The notes below the pieces were generated by a model. It was not told the DNA's origin and did not search any database. It saw nothing but the letters and a program-made list of their open reading frames with translations. The translations under genes were made by a program, and so were the position numbers. DNA of 64,000 bases from Bacteroides_E sp964528875 (GTDB lineage Bacteria > Bacteroidota > Bacteroidia > Bacteroidales > Bacteroidaceae): NCBI GenBank assembly GCA_964528875.1, contig CAZGUI010000006.1, positions 15,943 to 79,942 of the forward strand, given 5' to 3'. Each line of letters starts with the position of its first letter. Position 1 is the stretch's first letter. Below are positions 25,661 to 34,846 of this stretch, one piece after another.

Positions 25661-25770
25661 TAAATCCCCTGCTCATGAGCCTTGTAGAGGGTGGTTGAAA
25701 AGAGAGTGGAAAATAAGCTAAAAGAATATTGAATTGATGAATTAAAAATGAGGAAAACAGAGTTTTATAC

Positions 25771-25912
25771 CATAAAAAAACCTGCTTGAGACATAGAAGG
25801 TCAAGCAGGTTTTTTATGATTATGTATTAATGCAGTTATCAATCTTCAAATGTTTCATATTGTGTAGTGAGTAATTGGCGATCTCCTAATGTGTCGTCTA
25901 TCCTTGCTACAT
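25771..25912. repeat. Direct repeat DR2 (right boundary of the island)
   Basis: This copy is part of the intact gcvP gene and its terminator. It matches DR1 (10354-10495) without gaps, with 10 mismatches in 142 bp. Five lie in the non-coding part and five are silent changes in the coding part. Confidence 0.9.
25774..25815 (-). terminator. Terminator after gcvP
   Basis: AAAAAACCTGCTTGA, an 11-base loop, then TCAAGCAGGTTTTTT gives a strong hairpin 24 bp after the gcvP stop, with an A run on one side and a T run on the other. It can act in both directions. Confidence 0.85.
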
Positions 25913-28691
25913 TAATCCAAAACTTATTGTTCTTCACACTTTGAATAGGGTAAATGGCTTTCTGTCTGGAGTATGGATGGTTCCATTCATCGGCTACTGC
26001 CTCATATTCGGGATGTGGAGAGTTTTTAAGAACATTATTCTCTTTATCTGCTTCACCCGACTTAACTTCCTGAGCTTCTTGATAGATGGAAAGCATAACA
26101 TCCACAAAGTTATTTAACTCAGCCAAACTTTCACTTTCTGTCGGTTCAATCATGAGCGTTCCGGCAACAGGAAAAGATAGAGTTGGTGCGTGGTAGCCAT
26201 AATCCATGAGTCGTTTGGCAATATCCACTTCTGTGATACCTGTTTCCTCTTTTAGTGTTCTACACTCTAAAATCATTTCGTGGCCTACAAAACCATTTTC
26301 TCCTCGATAAACCACACCATAGCTGTCTTCGAAGCATTTGGTTAAGTAGTTAGCACTTAGAATTGCTATTTTTGTGGCTTGAGTAAGTCCTTCTATACCC
26401 ATCATTTTGATATATCCATAAGTGATGGGTAAAATACCGGCACTACCATAGCGAGCTGAGGATACTTGGTTACTGGCATTGTCTGTAGAAGTATGTCCCG
26501 GAAGATGAGGTATTAAATGTTTGGCTACACATATTGGACCAACACCCGGTCCACCACCTCCGTGAGGACTAGCAAAGGTTTTGTGAAGATTAAGGTGACA
26601 TACGTCTGCACCAATGAAACCGGGACTGGTTAATCCTACTTGTCCATTCATATTGGCTCCGTCCATATATACTTGAGCTCCACACCCGTGTGTCAGCCTG
26701 CAAATCTCGGCAATATCTTTCTCAAATATACCGTGTGTAGATGGGTATGTAATCATAAGTGCTGCTATTTCGTTTCCGTATTTTTGGATTTTTTCTTTGA
26801 AGTCATCCATATCTACATCACCTCTTTCGTTACTTGCACAAGTTATTGTGCTGTAGCCTGCCTGAATGGCAGATGCAGGATTTGTTCCGTGTGCTGAAGC
26901 AGGTATAATCACTTTGTTACGATGCCCTTCCCCTATGGATTCTAAGTATGAACGAATAACACGAAGTCCTGCATATTCGCCCGCAGCTCCTGAGTTGGGT
27001 TGGAAACTTATCCCTTCAAATCCGGTAAGGATTTGCAATAACTCACCCAATTCTGTAATGAGTTCCTGATAACCTTCAGCTTGATTTGTTGGTACTAAAG
27101 GGTGGATACCCATAAAACCGGGTAATGTTAGAGTTGACACTTCTGATGCAGCATTCAGTTTCATTGTACACGAACCCAGTGAAATCATAGAATGAGCTAA
27201 AGAGATGTCTTTCCTGTCCAATCGTTTGATGTAACGCATCATTTCAGTTTCCGTATGGTATTTTCGGAATGATTCGTGTGTTAAGAAGTCACTCGTTCTT
27301 TTGAACTTAGAGGTTTCTATAACCCCAGAATCTTTAATCTCAGAGATGGTCTTTGCTTCTTTGTTTACTGCTTGGGCAAAAATATTAAGTAAAGTATTTA
27401 CTTCCTCTAATCCAGTAGTTTCATCTACGCTGAGACGTATGGTGTTGTCAATATAAGCTAAGTTGACCTCTTGTGAAAGAGCGATTTTTTCTATCTCTTC
27501 TTTAGAAGTAGTGTTTGGAATCTCAAATAGTATTGTATCAAAATAAGTGGTACTCAATGAAGTATAGCCCAATTGTTTAATTTCTTCATTAAGTAGGGTA
27601 GCTATGTGGTGAATACGATTTGCAATCTGTCTTAAACCATAGGAGCCGTGATATACCGCATAAAAACCAGCCATTGTAGCTAATAATGCCTGGGCAGTAC
27701 AAATGTTTGAGGTTGCACGCTCACGTTTGATGTGTTGTTCACGAGTTTGCAAAGCCATGCGGTAGCATAACTTTCCATTTCTGTCTTTTGACCAACCAAT
27801 AATTCGTCCCGGAATACTACGCTTGTGCTCACTGTGTGTAGCAAAATATGCTGCTGATGGACCTCCATAATATAAAGGAATACCCATTCTTTGAGTACTT
27901 CCAAAAGCAATATCAGCGCCCCATTCTCCGGGAGGAGTCAGAAGAACTAAGCTTAGGATATCTGCAGCAACAGCTACTTTACAGTCTGCTTGATGTGCTT
28001 TTTCTACAAACTCTTTGTAGTTCTTAACCGTCCCATTAGCGTTGGGGTATTGAATGATGCATCCAAAGATATCGGGTGTAAAAGTAAAGTTCTCATAGTC
28101 ATCTATCAGAAGATTTATTCCTTGAGGAATAGCTCTTGTTTTGATTACTGCAATGGTTTCAGGAAATACGTTTTTATCAATAAATAACGTTTGAGCATTG
28201 TTTTTTTTCTGATCTCTGCTTCTCAAGTTATACATCATTGTCATGGCTTCCGCACCGGCAGTAGCTTCGTCTAATAGCGAACTGTTTGCTAAAGGAAGTC
28301 CTGTTAAATCAGAAACCATAGTTTGGAAGTTCATTAAAGCTTCTAGTCTCCCTTGTGAAACTTCTCCTTGATAAGGAGTATATGAGGTGTACCATACAGG
28401 ATTTTCCAGCACATTGCGACGAATAACAGCCGGAGTTATTGTGTTATACCATCCTTGGCCAATAAATGTGGAATAGATTTTATTCTTTTCTGATATTTGT
28501 TGAATGTGTTTGGCGAAGGCATATTCTGTTAGGGGTTCCGGAAGCTTAAGCGGTTGTTTATATAGAATATCTTCAGGAATCGTTTTCTTTATTAGTTCAT
28601 CAAGTGAATCTACGCCTACTTTTTTCAACATTGTTTTTATGTCCGAAGACGATATACCGATGTGACGGTATTTTAACTCATTGGTTTCCAT
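25839..28691 (-). CDS. gcvP: Glycine dehydrogenase (decarboxylating), P-protein
   Basis: This is the PLP-dependent decarboxylase of the glycine cleavage system; it passes the aminomethyl group to the H-protein lipoamide. The 950 residues are the long single-chain form with both halves fused. The PLP lysine is K704 in HLNLHKTFASPHGGGGPG. Other family blocks are FIGQGWYNTITPAVIRRNVLENP and GSCTMKLNA. The gcvH and gcvT genes are not in the window. Its last 23 codons are duplicated at 10422-10495. It is followed upstream in transcription by an MBL hydrolase gene 11 bp away, so the run from 30858 down may be one operon. Confidence 0.97.
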   Translation of the reverse strand: METNELKYRHIGISSSDIKTMLKKVGVDSLDELIKKTIPEDILYKQPLKLPEPLTEYAFAKHIQQISEKNKIYSTFIGQGWYNTITPAVIRRNVLENPVWYTSYTPYQGEVSQGRLEALMNFQTMVSDLTGLPLANSSLLDEATAGAEAMTMMYNLRSRDQKKNNAQTLFIDKNVFPETIAVIKTRAIPQGINLLIDDYENFTFTPDIFGCIIQYPNANGTVKNYKEFVEKAHQADCKVAVAADILSLVLLTPPGEWGADIAFGSTQRMGIPLYYGGPSAAYFATHSEHKRSIPGRIIGWSKDRNGKLCYRMALQTREQHIKRERATSNICTAQALLATMAGFYAVYHGSYGLRQIANRIHHIATLLNEEIKQLGYTSLSTTYFDTILFEIPNTTSKEEIEKIALSQEVNLAYIDNTIRLSVDETTGLEEVNTLLNIFAQAVNKEAKTISEIKDSGVIETSKFKRTSDFLTHESFRKYHTETEMMRYIKRLDRKDISLAHSMISLGSCTMKLNAASEVSTLTLPGFMGIHPLVPTNQAEGYQELITELGELLQILTGFEGISFQPNSGAAGEYAGLRVIRSYLESIGEGHRNKVIIPASAHGTNPASAIQAGYSTITCASNERGDVDMDDFKEKIQKYGNEIAALMITYPSTHGIFEKDIAEICRLTHGCGAQVYMDGANMNGQVGLTSPGFIGADVCHLNLHKTFASPHGGGGPGVGPICVAKHLIPHLPGHTSTDNASNQVSSARYGSAGILPITYGYIKMMGIEGLTQATKIAILSANYLTKCFEDSYGVVYRGENGFVGHEMILECRTLKEETGITEVDIAKRLMDYGYHAPTLSFPVAGTLMIEPTESESLAELNNFVDVMLSIYQEAQEVKSGEADKENNVLKNSPHPEYEAVADEWNHPYSRQKAIYPIQSVKNNKFWINVARIDDTLGDRQLLTTQYETFED

Positions 28692-28702
28692 ATCTATCGT
28701 TT

Positions 28703-29344
28703 TTATCTAAAAAAAGGGTTATTATTTTTTTCGTTTCCAATTGTAGTTGAGGGCCCATGACCGGAATAAACTATTGTTTGTTTGGGTAGGGTGAACAAGC
28801 GACTGCAAATATGTTCTATCAGTTCATCAAAGTTTCCCCCTGTTAAATCTGCGCGTCCAATACTCCCTTGAAAAAGAACATCTCCGGAGAACATACAATT
28901 TTCCTTTTTGTTGTAATATACCAAGCTGCCGGGTGAATGTCCGGGAACATGAATTACATCCAATTGGTTGTTTCCAAAAGTAACAACATCACCATCATAT
29001 AAATAGGTGTCAATTGGAATAGGTTGTTCTTTCAGTTCAAAGCCAAACAAGCGACTCTGTTTGGGAGCTTCCTCTAACCAGAATTCGTCAGCTTTGTTGG
29101 CTGAAGGACCTACACCATACTCTTGTTTTACAAAAGGGTTACCAAAAATATGATCAAGATGTAAATGAGTGTTGAGTAGGTGTTTTACAGTTAACTCATG
29201 ATCGGATATATAATTCTTTAATTTTTGTCTTTCCTCTTCATAGAAGCATCCCGGGTCAATAATTACTGCTTCTTTAGTCTCTTCGTCCCATAATACATAG
29301 GTGTTTACCGGGAACATGTTAAATTCAAATTTCTTGATTCTCAT
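28703..29344 (-). CDS. MBL-fold metallo-hydrolase (glyoxalase II-like)
   Basis: This 213-residue cytoplasmic metallo-beta-lactamase-fold enzyme has the metal motif THLHLDHIFG (HxHxDH), then HVPGHSPGS, FSGDVLF and VYSGHGPSTTIGNEK near the end. The size and the C-terminal block fit the short YcbL/YqgX-type hydrolases, which act on thioesters such as S-lactoylglutathione or related compounds. The true substrate is unknown. It lies 11 bp before gcvP and 17 bp after rsmG. Confidence 0.85.
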   Translation of the reverse strand: MRIKKFEFNMFPVNTYVLWDEETKEAVIIDPGCFYEEERQKLKNYISDHELTVKHLLNTHLHLDHIFGNPFVKQEYGVGPSANKADEFWLEEAPKQSRLFGFELKEQPIPIDTYLYDGDVVTFGNNQLDVIHVPGHSPGSLVYYNKKENCMFSGDVLFQGSIGRADLTGGNFDELIEHICSRLFTLPKQTIVYSGHGPSTTIGNEKNNNPFFR

Positions 29345-29361
29345 GGCATTTATAATAAAAG

Positions 29362-29982
29362 TTATAGTGGAACAAAAACTAGTTTTTTCGTTTGAAAGAA
29401 ATCCTCTTCAAAGTCTGTATCTAATGGATGAACGGTAATTACACTTTTAAAGGGCTTGATCTCTTTTTCTAAATCGCCACCTTTTAGGCATAATAAACCA
29501 TTAGGAATTGCATTCCTTTGTTCCTTGCTTATATTTTTCTGTATGATTTTTACTAGGTCGGGTAAGTTCATTACCGCACGACTAACAACAAAGTCGTATG
29601 TGTCTTTTATCTCCTCTCCTCGAATATGGCTAAAGGTTACGTTTTCTAATCCAATACTTTTTGCTATTTCCTCAGCTACCCTAACTTTCTTTCCAATACT
29701 ATCAATTAGATGAAAGTGAACATTTGGGAATAGAATAGCTAATGGGATACCCGGAAACCCTCCTCCTGTTCCAAAATCTAAGACTTTTGTCTGAGCCTTA
29801 AAGTTGATGAATTTAGCAATACTTAAAGAGTGTAAAATGTGGTGTATAAATAAGTTTCCAATGTCTTTACGAGAGATTACATTTATTTTCCCATTCCATT
29901 CTGTGTATAATGGATAGAGACTGTTAAATTGCTCTATCTGTTTTTCTGACAATGAAGGAAAATATTTTAAAATGAAGTCCAT
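29362..29982 (-). CDS. rsmG: 16S rRNA (guanine527-N7)-methyltransferase
   Basis: It methylates G527 of 16S rRNA (E. coli numbering) using S-adenosylmethionine. The 206 residues match RsmG (formerly GidB). The SAM-binding motif is VLDFGTGGGFPGIPLAI near residue 68, followed by FHLIDSIGKKVRVAEEIA. DFVVSRAV is the conserved post-motif and LCLKGGDL follows. It sits between a DUF3298 lipoprotein gene and the MBL hydrolase gene on the same strand. Confidence 0.95.
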   Translation of the reverse strand: MDFILKYFPSLSEKQIEQFNSLYPLYTEWNGKINVISRKDIGNLFIHHILHSLSIAKFINFKAQTKVLDFGTGGGFPGIPLAILFPNVHFHLIDSIGKKVRVAEEIAKSIGLENVTFSHIRGEEIKDTYDFVVSRAVMNLPDLVKIIQKNISKEQRNAIPNGLLCLKGGDLEKEIKPFKSVITVHPLDTDFEEDFFQTKKLVFVPL

Positions 29983-30003
29983 AAATGTATGCTTATGATT
30001 AGA

Positions 30004-30858
30004 TTATTTAAATTCGTAAATAGATTGCCATATAGGATTACTATTAAACAAATGTGTTATTTTGCTGTAAGGTATGGTAATCGAAATAGATCCCATAGAA
30101 TAAGGAGCTATTTCATATACATTGTATAAAAACGTTATACCTCGTTCATCCAATTTGAAGTTAGAGGTTGGAGTAATTTCATCCGTAGATTCATAGCCCA
30201 TATCTCTCAACTCTTCTTTAGATGATGCTTTTTTATCTGCCATTAATTGACTCCATAATGCATCCATTAATGCCTCTTTATAATTAGAAACAAAAATATC
30301 TTCCAGCTTTAAAATCATTTTCGTCTTTAAGTCAAAGTTGTAATAGTTGGTAGCATATATGCCATGGGCACCTCCGGTGTATTCCTGATAATATATTTTA
30401 TAAACTAATAAATCTTTGTTATAGAATTCAACATTGCTATTGAGTGTCTTTTCATAATTATACCAAGAGCCAATGTTCTCTCCATTCTCTTTATGCATCT
30501 CTTCGTCTTCCTTGTAAAGCGACTCCAAATCATTTTTATAAGTTTGGACATAATCGTTGGTATAATCAGCAATAATTTCTTCTATTGAACGATTGACATA
30601 CGAGTCTCCAAAAAAGAGAGTAGTAAAGTAATTATTCAGTGTATCTTTTAAATTCTCTTTCGAGGAGTTCTTTATATAAGTATATTCTATTGATAAGTTG
30701 CAAAAGGGCTTGTTTGTATCATCAAATAAGTGAGCCTCGGTGTTTTCTTTTGCGGTGTTAAAGATGAAGTTTCCTGTATTCCTTTCGGTTTGACAACTAA
30801 CAATCAAGAGTAACAGAGTAATAAAAAAGCCTGTGTGAGAAAGTGCTTTAGTCTTCAT
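30004..30858 (-). CDS. DUF3298-type lipoprotein (RsiV-like C-terminal domain)
   Basis: This 284-residue predicted lipoprotein has the signal LLLLIVSC with Cys at 22. The mid part matches the N-terminal PdaC/DUF4163-like region (NLSIEYTYIKNSS...LKDTLNNYFTTLFFG). The second half is DUF3298 (YTGGAHGIYATNYYNFDLKTKMILKLEDIF; FLYNVYEIAPYSMGSISITIPYSKI). Such domains occur in RsiV, where they bind lysozyme, but most Bacteroides members are uncharacterised. It begins the rsmG-MBL-gcvP run, 21 bp from rsmG. Confidence 0.8.
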   Translation of the reverse strand: MKTKALSHTGFFITLLLLIVSCQTERNTGNFIFNTAKENTEAHLFDDTNKPFCNLSIEYTYIKNSSKENLKDTLNNYFTTLFFGDSYVNRSIEEIIADYTNDYVQTYKNDLESLYKEDEEMHKENGENIGSWYNYEKTLNSNVEFYNKDLLVYKIYYQEYTGGAHGIYATNYYNFDLKTKMILKLEDIFVSNYKEALMDALWSQLMADKKASSKEELRDMGYESTDEITPTSNFKLDERGITFLYNVYEIAPYSMGSISITIPYSKITHLFNSNPIWQSIYEFK

Positions 30859-31061
30859 TATGAATGTTTTATATGATTAATGGAATGTTATTAAGACAAA
30901 TATAAAAATTATTAATTGATACTCTTCTAAAAAAAGAATATAACTAAGCGTTTTTATGTTTAATAAAATTGCTAATTTAGAACAATTCTTATTAGTAGTT
31001 GTTTGACAGATAACGTTCTTTTATTTGATAAAGCGTTGTATAGGTAATATATTAAGAGGTT

Positions 31062-33275
31062 ATGGATAAAAAAGGTGAAGTTAAAAAAGAATTCCCTGTA
31101 TTAAATATGCATTGTTCAGGTTGTGCTCAAAATGTTGAGAAAGCTGTTAAAGGGATGGTGGGAATATCGGATGTTTATGTGAATTTAGCAACGAATAGTT
31201 TGCACGTTGCTTTTAACCCGAAAAGTGTTTCACCGGGAGAAATAAGAGCTTCCGTTTTAGCTGCAGGGTATGATTTAATACTTAAGGAGCAAACTCAAGA
31301 TGAGTTTCAGAAAATGCAGAATCAACAATATCAAGATGCTAAACATAAAGTTATATGGGCTTGGATTTTTACCATTCCTTTAATGGTGTTATCTATGTTT
31401 TTCTCGGACCTGCCTTATGTAAATTACTTTATGTTTGTTGTTACAACTGCTTTTCTTGTCTTTTTCGGGAAATCGTTCTACGTTAGTGCCTGGAAGCTTT
31501 TAAGAACAGGGAAGAGCAATATGGATACCCTTGTTTCTTTAAGTACTTCCATTGCTTATCTTTTCAGTATGTTTAATACGTTCTATCCTGAGTTTTGGGA
31601 AAGCAGAGAGTTGACTCCTCATGTGTATTATGAGGCTGCCATTATGATTATAACTTTTGTTATGACGGGTAAACTCATGGAAGAGCGAGCTAAAGGACAA
31701 ACTACCTCAGCTATAAAAAAATTAATGGGCTTACGTCCTGATATAGCCAGAGTTAAGCGTAACGGAGAAGTTCTTGATATTCCCATAGAAGAATTGATAG
31801 TTGGAGATTTGGTGGTTGTTCGCCCAGGAGAGAAAATTCCGGTCGACGGTTTGTTGGAAGAAGGGTATTCTAATGTGGATGAGAGTATGATAACAGGAGA
31901 ACCCATACCTATAGCCAAGGAAGTTGGTTCTAAAGTTTTAACAGGAACTATAAATCAAAAAGGTTCGTTTGTAGTACAGGCCGAAAAGGTTGGAGAAGAT
32001 ACTTTGCTGGCTCAAATTATAGAACGTGTACAAGAGGCTCAAGGGAAGAAAGCACCTGTACAGCGTATTGTAGATAAAGTGACTGCAGTGTTTGTTCCTG
32101 TTGTAGTTCTAATTGCCATATTAACTTTCTCTTTATGGCTTATTATTGGAGGAATGCCTTACTTTTCACATGCTTTAGTTTCTGCAGTATCTGTATTAGT
32201 TATTGCTTGTCCTTGTGCTTTAGGATTAGCCACGCCAACAGCTTTGATGGTTGGTCTGGGAAAAGCTGCAAATAATCACATTCTAATTAAGGATGCTGTA
32301 GCTTTGGAACAGATGCGAAAAGTAAATACCATTGTTTTTGATAAAACAGGTACGCTAACAGATGGAAAACCTACTGTTGCCGGATGGCTTTGGGCTGTAC
32401 CTTCAGAGTTGAAATATAAAGAGATTCTTATCTCTGCAGAAATGAAATCAGAACATCCATTAGCAGGTGCTTTGGTGCAGAATTTGAAAGAAAAAATCAA
32501 TCCTATTGAATTAGATTCATTTGATAGTTTAACCGGAAGGGGTATTGAGGTGGTTGTTGATGGTGTTAAGTATTGGGTTGGAAGCCAACGTTTAATGGAA
32601 GAAAGAGGATTAGAAGTTCCTCAGGTGCTTAAAGGAATGTTGGTTGAATATGAAAGGAAAGGGTACGGTATCATCTATTATGGTGATGATAAGCAACTTA
32701 TTGCTATTATTGCAGTCAGTGATATGATAAAACCAACTTCTGTTGAAGCAATAGAGGAGCTACAAAGAAGTGGTTATGAAATTTGTATGTTGACTGGTGA
32801 TGGAGAGCGTTCTGCTTCAAGTGTTGCTCAGCAACTCAACATAACCAACTATCAATCGGAGGTATTACCTATTGATAAGGAGTTATTTGTTCAACAGCTA
32901 CAATCTGAAGGAAAGGTGGTGGCTATGGTTGGTGATGGAATTAATGATTCACAAGCCTTAGCTATAGCCGATGTAAGTATTGCTATGGGAAAAGGAACTG
33001 ATATTGCAATGGATGTAGCGATGGTTACTTTGATGACTTCGGACCTTTTCTTACTTCCTAAAGCTTTTCGTTTATCAGATCAAACCGTGAAATTGATTTA
33101 CCAAAATTTATTTTGGGCATTCATTTATAACATCATTGGTATTCCTATTGCTGCAGGTATACTGTTCCCTGTTTGGGGTATCTTAATGAATCCAATGATA
33201 GCTAGTATGGCTATGGCGTTTTCTTCTGTTTCTGTCGTTTTAAATAGTTTAGGCTTAGCTAAAAGAAAGATATAA
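31062..33275 (+). CDS. copA: Copper-translocating P1B-type ATPase
   Basis: It exports Cu(I) from the cytoplasm, driven by ATP. The 737 residues contain one N-terminal heavy-metal domain with MHCSGC (C18, C21) and membrane helices. The intramembrane metal site is CPC (C383-P-C385) in IACPCALGLATPTA. The phosphorylation site is DKTGTLTDG with D427, the nucleotide site is SEHPLAGAL, and the hinge is MVGDGINDSQAL. The CPC with a final NPMIASMAMAFSSVSVVLNSL supports copper rather than zinc or cadmium. It stands before lipB with a 21-bp gap. No copper regulator is adjacent. Confidence 0.93.
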   Translation: MDKKGEVKKEFPVLNMHCSGCAQNVEKAVKGMVGISDVYVNLATNSLHVAFNPKSVSPGEIRASVLAAGYDLILKEQTQDEFQKMQNQQYQDAKHKVIWAWIFTIPLMVLSMFFSDLPYVNYFMFVVTTAFLVFFGKSFYVSAWKLLRTGKSNMDTLVSLSTSIAYLFSMFNTFYPEFWESRELTPHVYYEAAIMIITFVMTGKLMEERAKGQTTSAIKKLMGLRPDIARVKRNGEVLDIPIEELIVGDLVVVRPGEKIPVDGLLEEGYSNVDESMITGEPIPIAKEVGSKVLTGTINQKGSFVVQAEKVGEDTLLAQIIERVQEAQGKKAPVQRIVDKVTAVFVPVVVLIAILTFSLWLIIGGMPYFSHALVSAVSVLVIACPCALGLATPTALMVGLGKAANNHILIKDAVALEQMRKVNTIVFDKTGTLTDGKPTVAGWLWAVPSELKYKEILISAEMKSEHPLAGALVQNLKEKINPIELDSFDSLTGRGIEVVVDGVKYWVGSQRLMEERGLEVPQVLKGMLVEYERKGYGIIYYGDDKQLIAIIAVSDMIKPTSVEAIEELQRSGYEICMLTGDGERSASSVAQQLNITNYQSEVLPIDKELFVQQLQSEGKVVAMVGDGINDSQALAIADVSIAMGKGTDIAMDVAMVTLMTSDLFLLPKAFRLSDQTVKLIYQNLFWAFIYNIIGIPIAAGILFPVWGILMNPMIASMAMAFSSVSVVLNSLGLAKRKI

Positions 33276-33296
33276 ATTCGTTTTATCTTTGTTGTT

Positions 33297-33971
33297 ATGA
33301 GCTTAAAAATAGAAAACTGGGGACTAATCTCATATGCTGAGGCTTGGGATAGGCAAAAAGAGTATTTTGAGAAGATTATTGATGCGAAATTAAATGGACG
33401 ACCTCACACCAATTACTTGGTTTTATGTGAACATCCATCTGTCTATACCTTAGGAAAAAGTGGACATCAGAACAATATGTTGCTTAATGAGTCGCAATTA
33501 GCTAAGGTCGGGGCGGAACTGTTTCGCATTGATCGTGGGGGAGATATAACCTATCATGGCCCCGGACAGGTGGTTTGTTATCCTCTGATAGATTTAGAAG
33601 ACTTTCATTTAGGACTTAAAAGCTATATCCATTTACTTGAGCAGGCTGTGATAAATCTGTGTGTTTTGTATAATATTGAGGCTACGCGATTGGATGGAGC
33701 AACCGGAGTGTGGTTGGATGTGGGTACGAGTCAAGAGAGGAAGATTTGTGCCATGGGAGTTCGTTGCAGTCATTTCATCACTATGCATGGACTGGCATTG
33801 AATGTAAATACTGACCTGAATTACTTTAATTATATAAACCCTTGTGGCTTTCAAGATAAAGGGGTAACCTCATTTGCCAAAGAATTGGGCTATGAGCTTT
33901 CAGAGCAAAAAATAGCCAGTCAATTGGCTGATTTGTTAATTTCTTTATTGCAGGAAATGGAAGAAAACTAA
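33297..33971 (+). CDS. lipB: Octanoyltransferase LipB
   Basis: It moves octanoyl groups from acyl carrier protein to lipoyl domains, the first step of lipoate synthesis. The 224 residues show the LipB signature RGGDITYHGPGQVVCYPLIDL. The catalytic Cys/Lys region is RKICAMGVRCSHFITMHGLALNV (Lys before ICAMG) followed by NPCGFQDKGVTS. The gene begins 21 bp after copA. Lipoate is needed by the glycine cleavage system whose P-protein gene is nearby, though they are not in one operon. Confidence 0.95.
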   Translation: MSLKIENWGLISYAEAWDRQKEYFEKIIDAKLNGRPHTNYLVLCEHPSVYTLGKSGHQNNMLLNESQLAKVGAELFRIDRGGDITYHGPGQVVCYPLIDLEDFHLGLKSYIHLLEQAVINLCVLYNIEATRLDGATGVWLDVGTSQERKICAMGVRCSHFITMHGLALNVNTDLNYFNYINPCGFQDKGVTSFAKELGYELSEQKIASQLADLLISLLQEMEEN

Positions 33972-34090
33972 AAGATTCTTTCTTTTTGAGGCAATTCTGC
34001 TGCTTTTATTAAACTTTTTGATTGGTATATCTAAAAATTCACAGAATTTCGTTAGTTTTGTGGGTGTTTTTATTAAAGCTTTAAATAGAA

Positions 34091-34813
34091 ATGAAAATAG
34101 AGATTATTCCAGCTATAGATATCATTGATGGTAAATGTGTGAGACTTTCACAAGGTGATTATAATAAGAAGAAAATTTATAGTGAGAATCCCGTTGACAT
34201 GGCAAAGGAAATGGAGGATGCCGGGATTAAGCGTTTACATGTAGTAGATTTAGATGGTGCTTTATCTTCCGGAATAGTAAATCTTAAGGCTTTAGAAAAC
34301 CTATGTACTCAGACCTCTTTAGTTATTGATTTTGGAGGAGGCATCAAAAGTAAAACGGATATAGAAGCAGCTTTTCAATGTGGTGTTTCAATGGTTACTG
34401 TAGGTAGTATAGCCGTTAAAAAGCCGGAGCTTTTTCTGGAGTGGTTAAACTTCTATGGAGGAGAAAAGATTATTCTGGGTGCTGATGTAAATCAAGGAAA
34501 GATAGCTGTAAATGGATGGCAAGAACAATCATCGCAAGAGTTGTTTTCATTTCTTAAAGATTATAGAGCAAAAGGAGTGAGTAAAGTTATTTGTACAGAT
34601 ATCAGTAAAGATGGTATGTTGCAAGGAACAAATGTGGATTTATATAAAGATATTTTAGTCTCTTTCCCGGATTTGTATTTAATTGCTAGTGGAGGTATTA
34701 GTTCGTTAGAAGATATCGATCAACTGGTGGAAAATAAAATACCTGCTGTTATTATTGGTAAGGCTTTGTATGAAGGAAAAATCACGTTAGAAGAATTACA
34801 GGCATATTTATAA
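34091..34813 (+). CDS. hisA: Phosphoribosylformimino-5-aminoimidazole carboxamide ribotide isomerase
   Basis: It performs the fourth step of histidine synthesis, isomerising ProFAR to PRFAR. The 240-residue (beta/alpha)8 barrel has IIPAIDIIDGKCVRLSQGDY with the catalytic Asp, VVDLDGAL, GGGIKS, and the second-half phosphate site ASGGISS. It begins a tight run hisA-hisF-hisIE-ftsE-lysC-lysA. A candidate -7 element TAGTTTTG is found at 34053-34060 with no good -33. No His-rich leader peptide is seen, which fits since hisG and the rest are elsewhere. Confidence 0.96.
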   Translation: MKIEIIPAIDIIDGKCVRLSQGDYNKKKIYSENPVDMAKEMEDAGIKRLHVVDLDGALSSGIVNLKALENLCTQTSLVIDFGGGIKSKTDIEAAFQCGVSMVTVGSIAVKKPELFLEWLNFYGGEKIILGADVNQGKIAVNGWQEQSSQELFSFLKDYRAKGVSKVICTDISKDGMLQGTNVDLYKDILVSFPDLYLIASGGISSLEDIDQLVENKIPAVIIGKALYEGKITLEELQAYL

Positions 34814-34846
34814 TTGTTTGTTCTTAAAAACTAAAAAACAGAACTC

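Larger units (their letters stand above)
25517..25838. other. Intergenic region between the regulator and gcvP
   Basis: It contains palindrome array B (25580-25660), a flank shared with array D (about 25675-25720) and the right direct repeat from 25771 with the gcvP terminator. The regulator promoter presumably lies near 25400-25560, but no perfect TAnnTTTG was found. Confidence 0.5.
10354..25912. other. Candidate genomic island: ribose/nucleoside utilisation locus between gcvP 3'-end repeats
   Basis: The region between two 142-bp direct repeats holds eleven genes, all on the minus strand, that together form a rus-type locus, plus palindrome array B near the right end. Before insertion, pflA and gcvP would have been convergent neighbours. 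No integrase, relaxase or transposase is present, so either the mobility genes were lost or the segment arrived by homologous or illegitimate recombination. The direct repeats are seen; the insertion history is inferred. Confidence 0.55.

Noticed and set aside
10180..25840. Integrase, transposase or tRNA att site for the island
   Set aside because: I read both ends and all genes between and found none; the boundary is the gcvP 3' end itself.
33972..34090. Histidine leader peptide before hisA
   Set aside because: No run of CAT/CAC codons and no attenuator hairpin are present.
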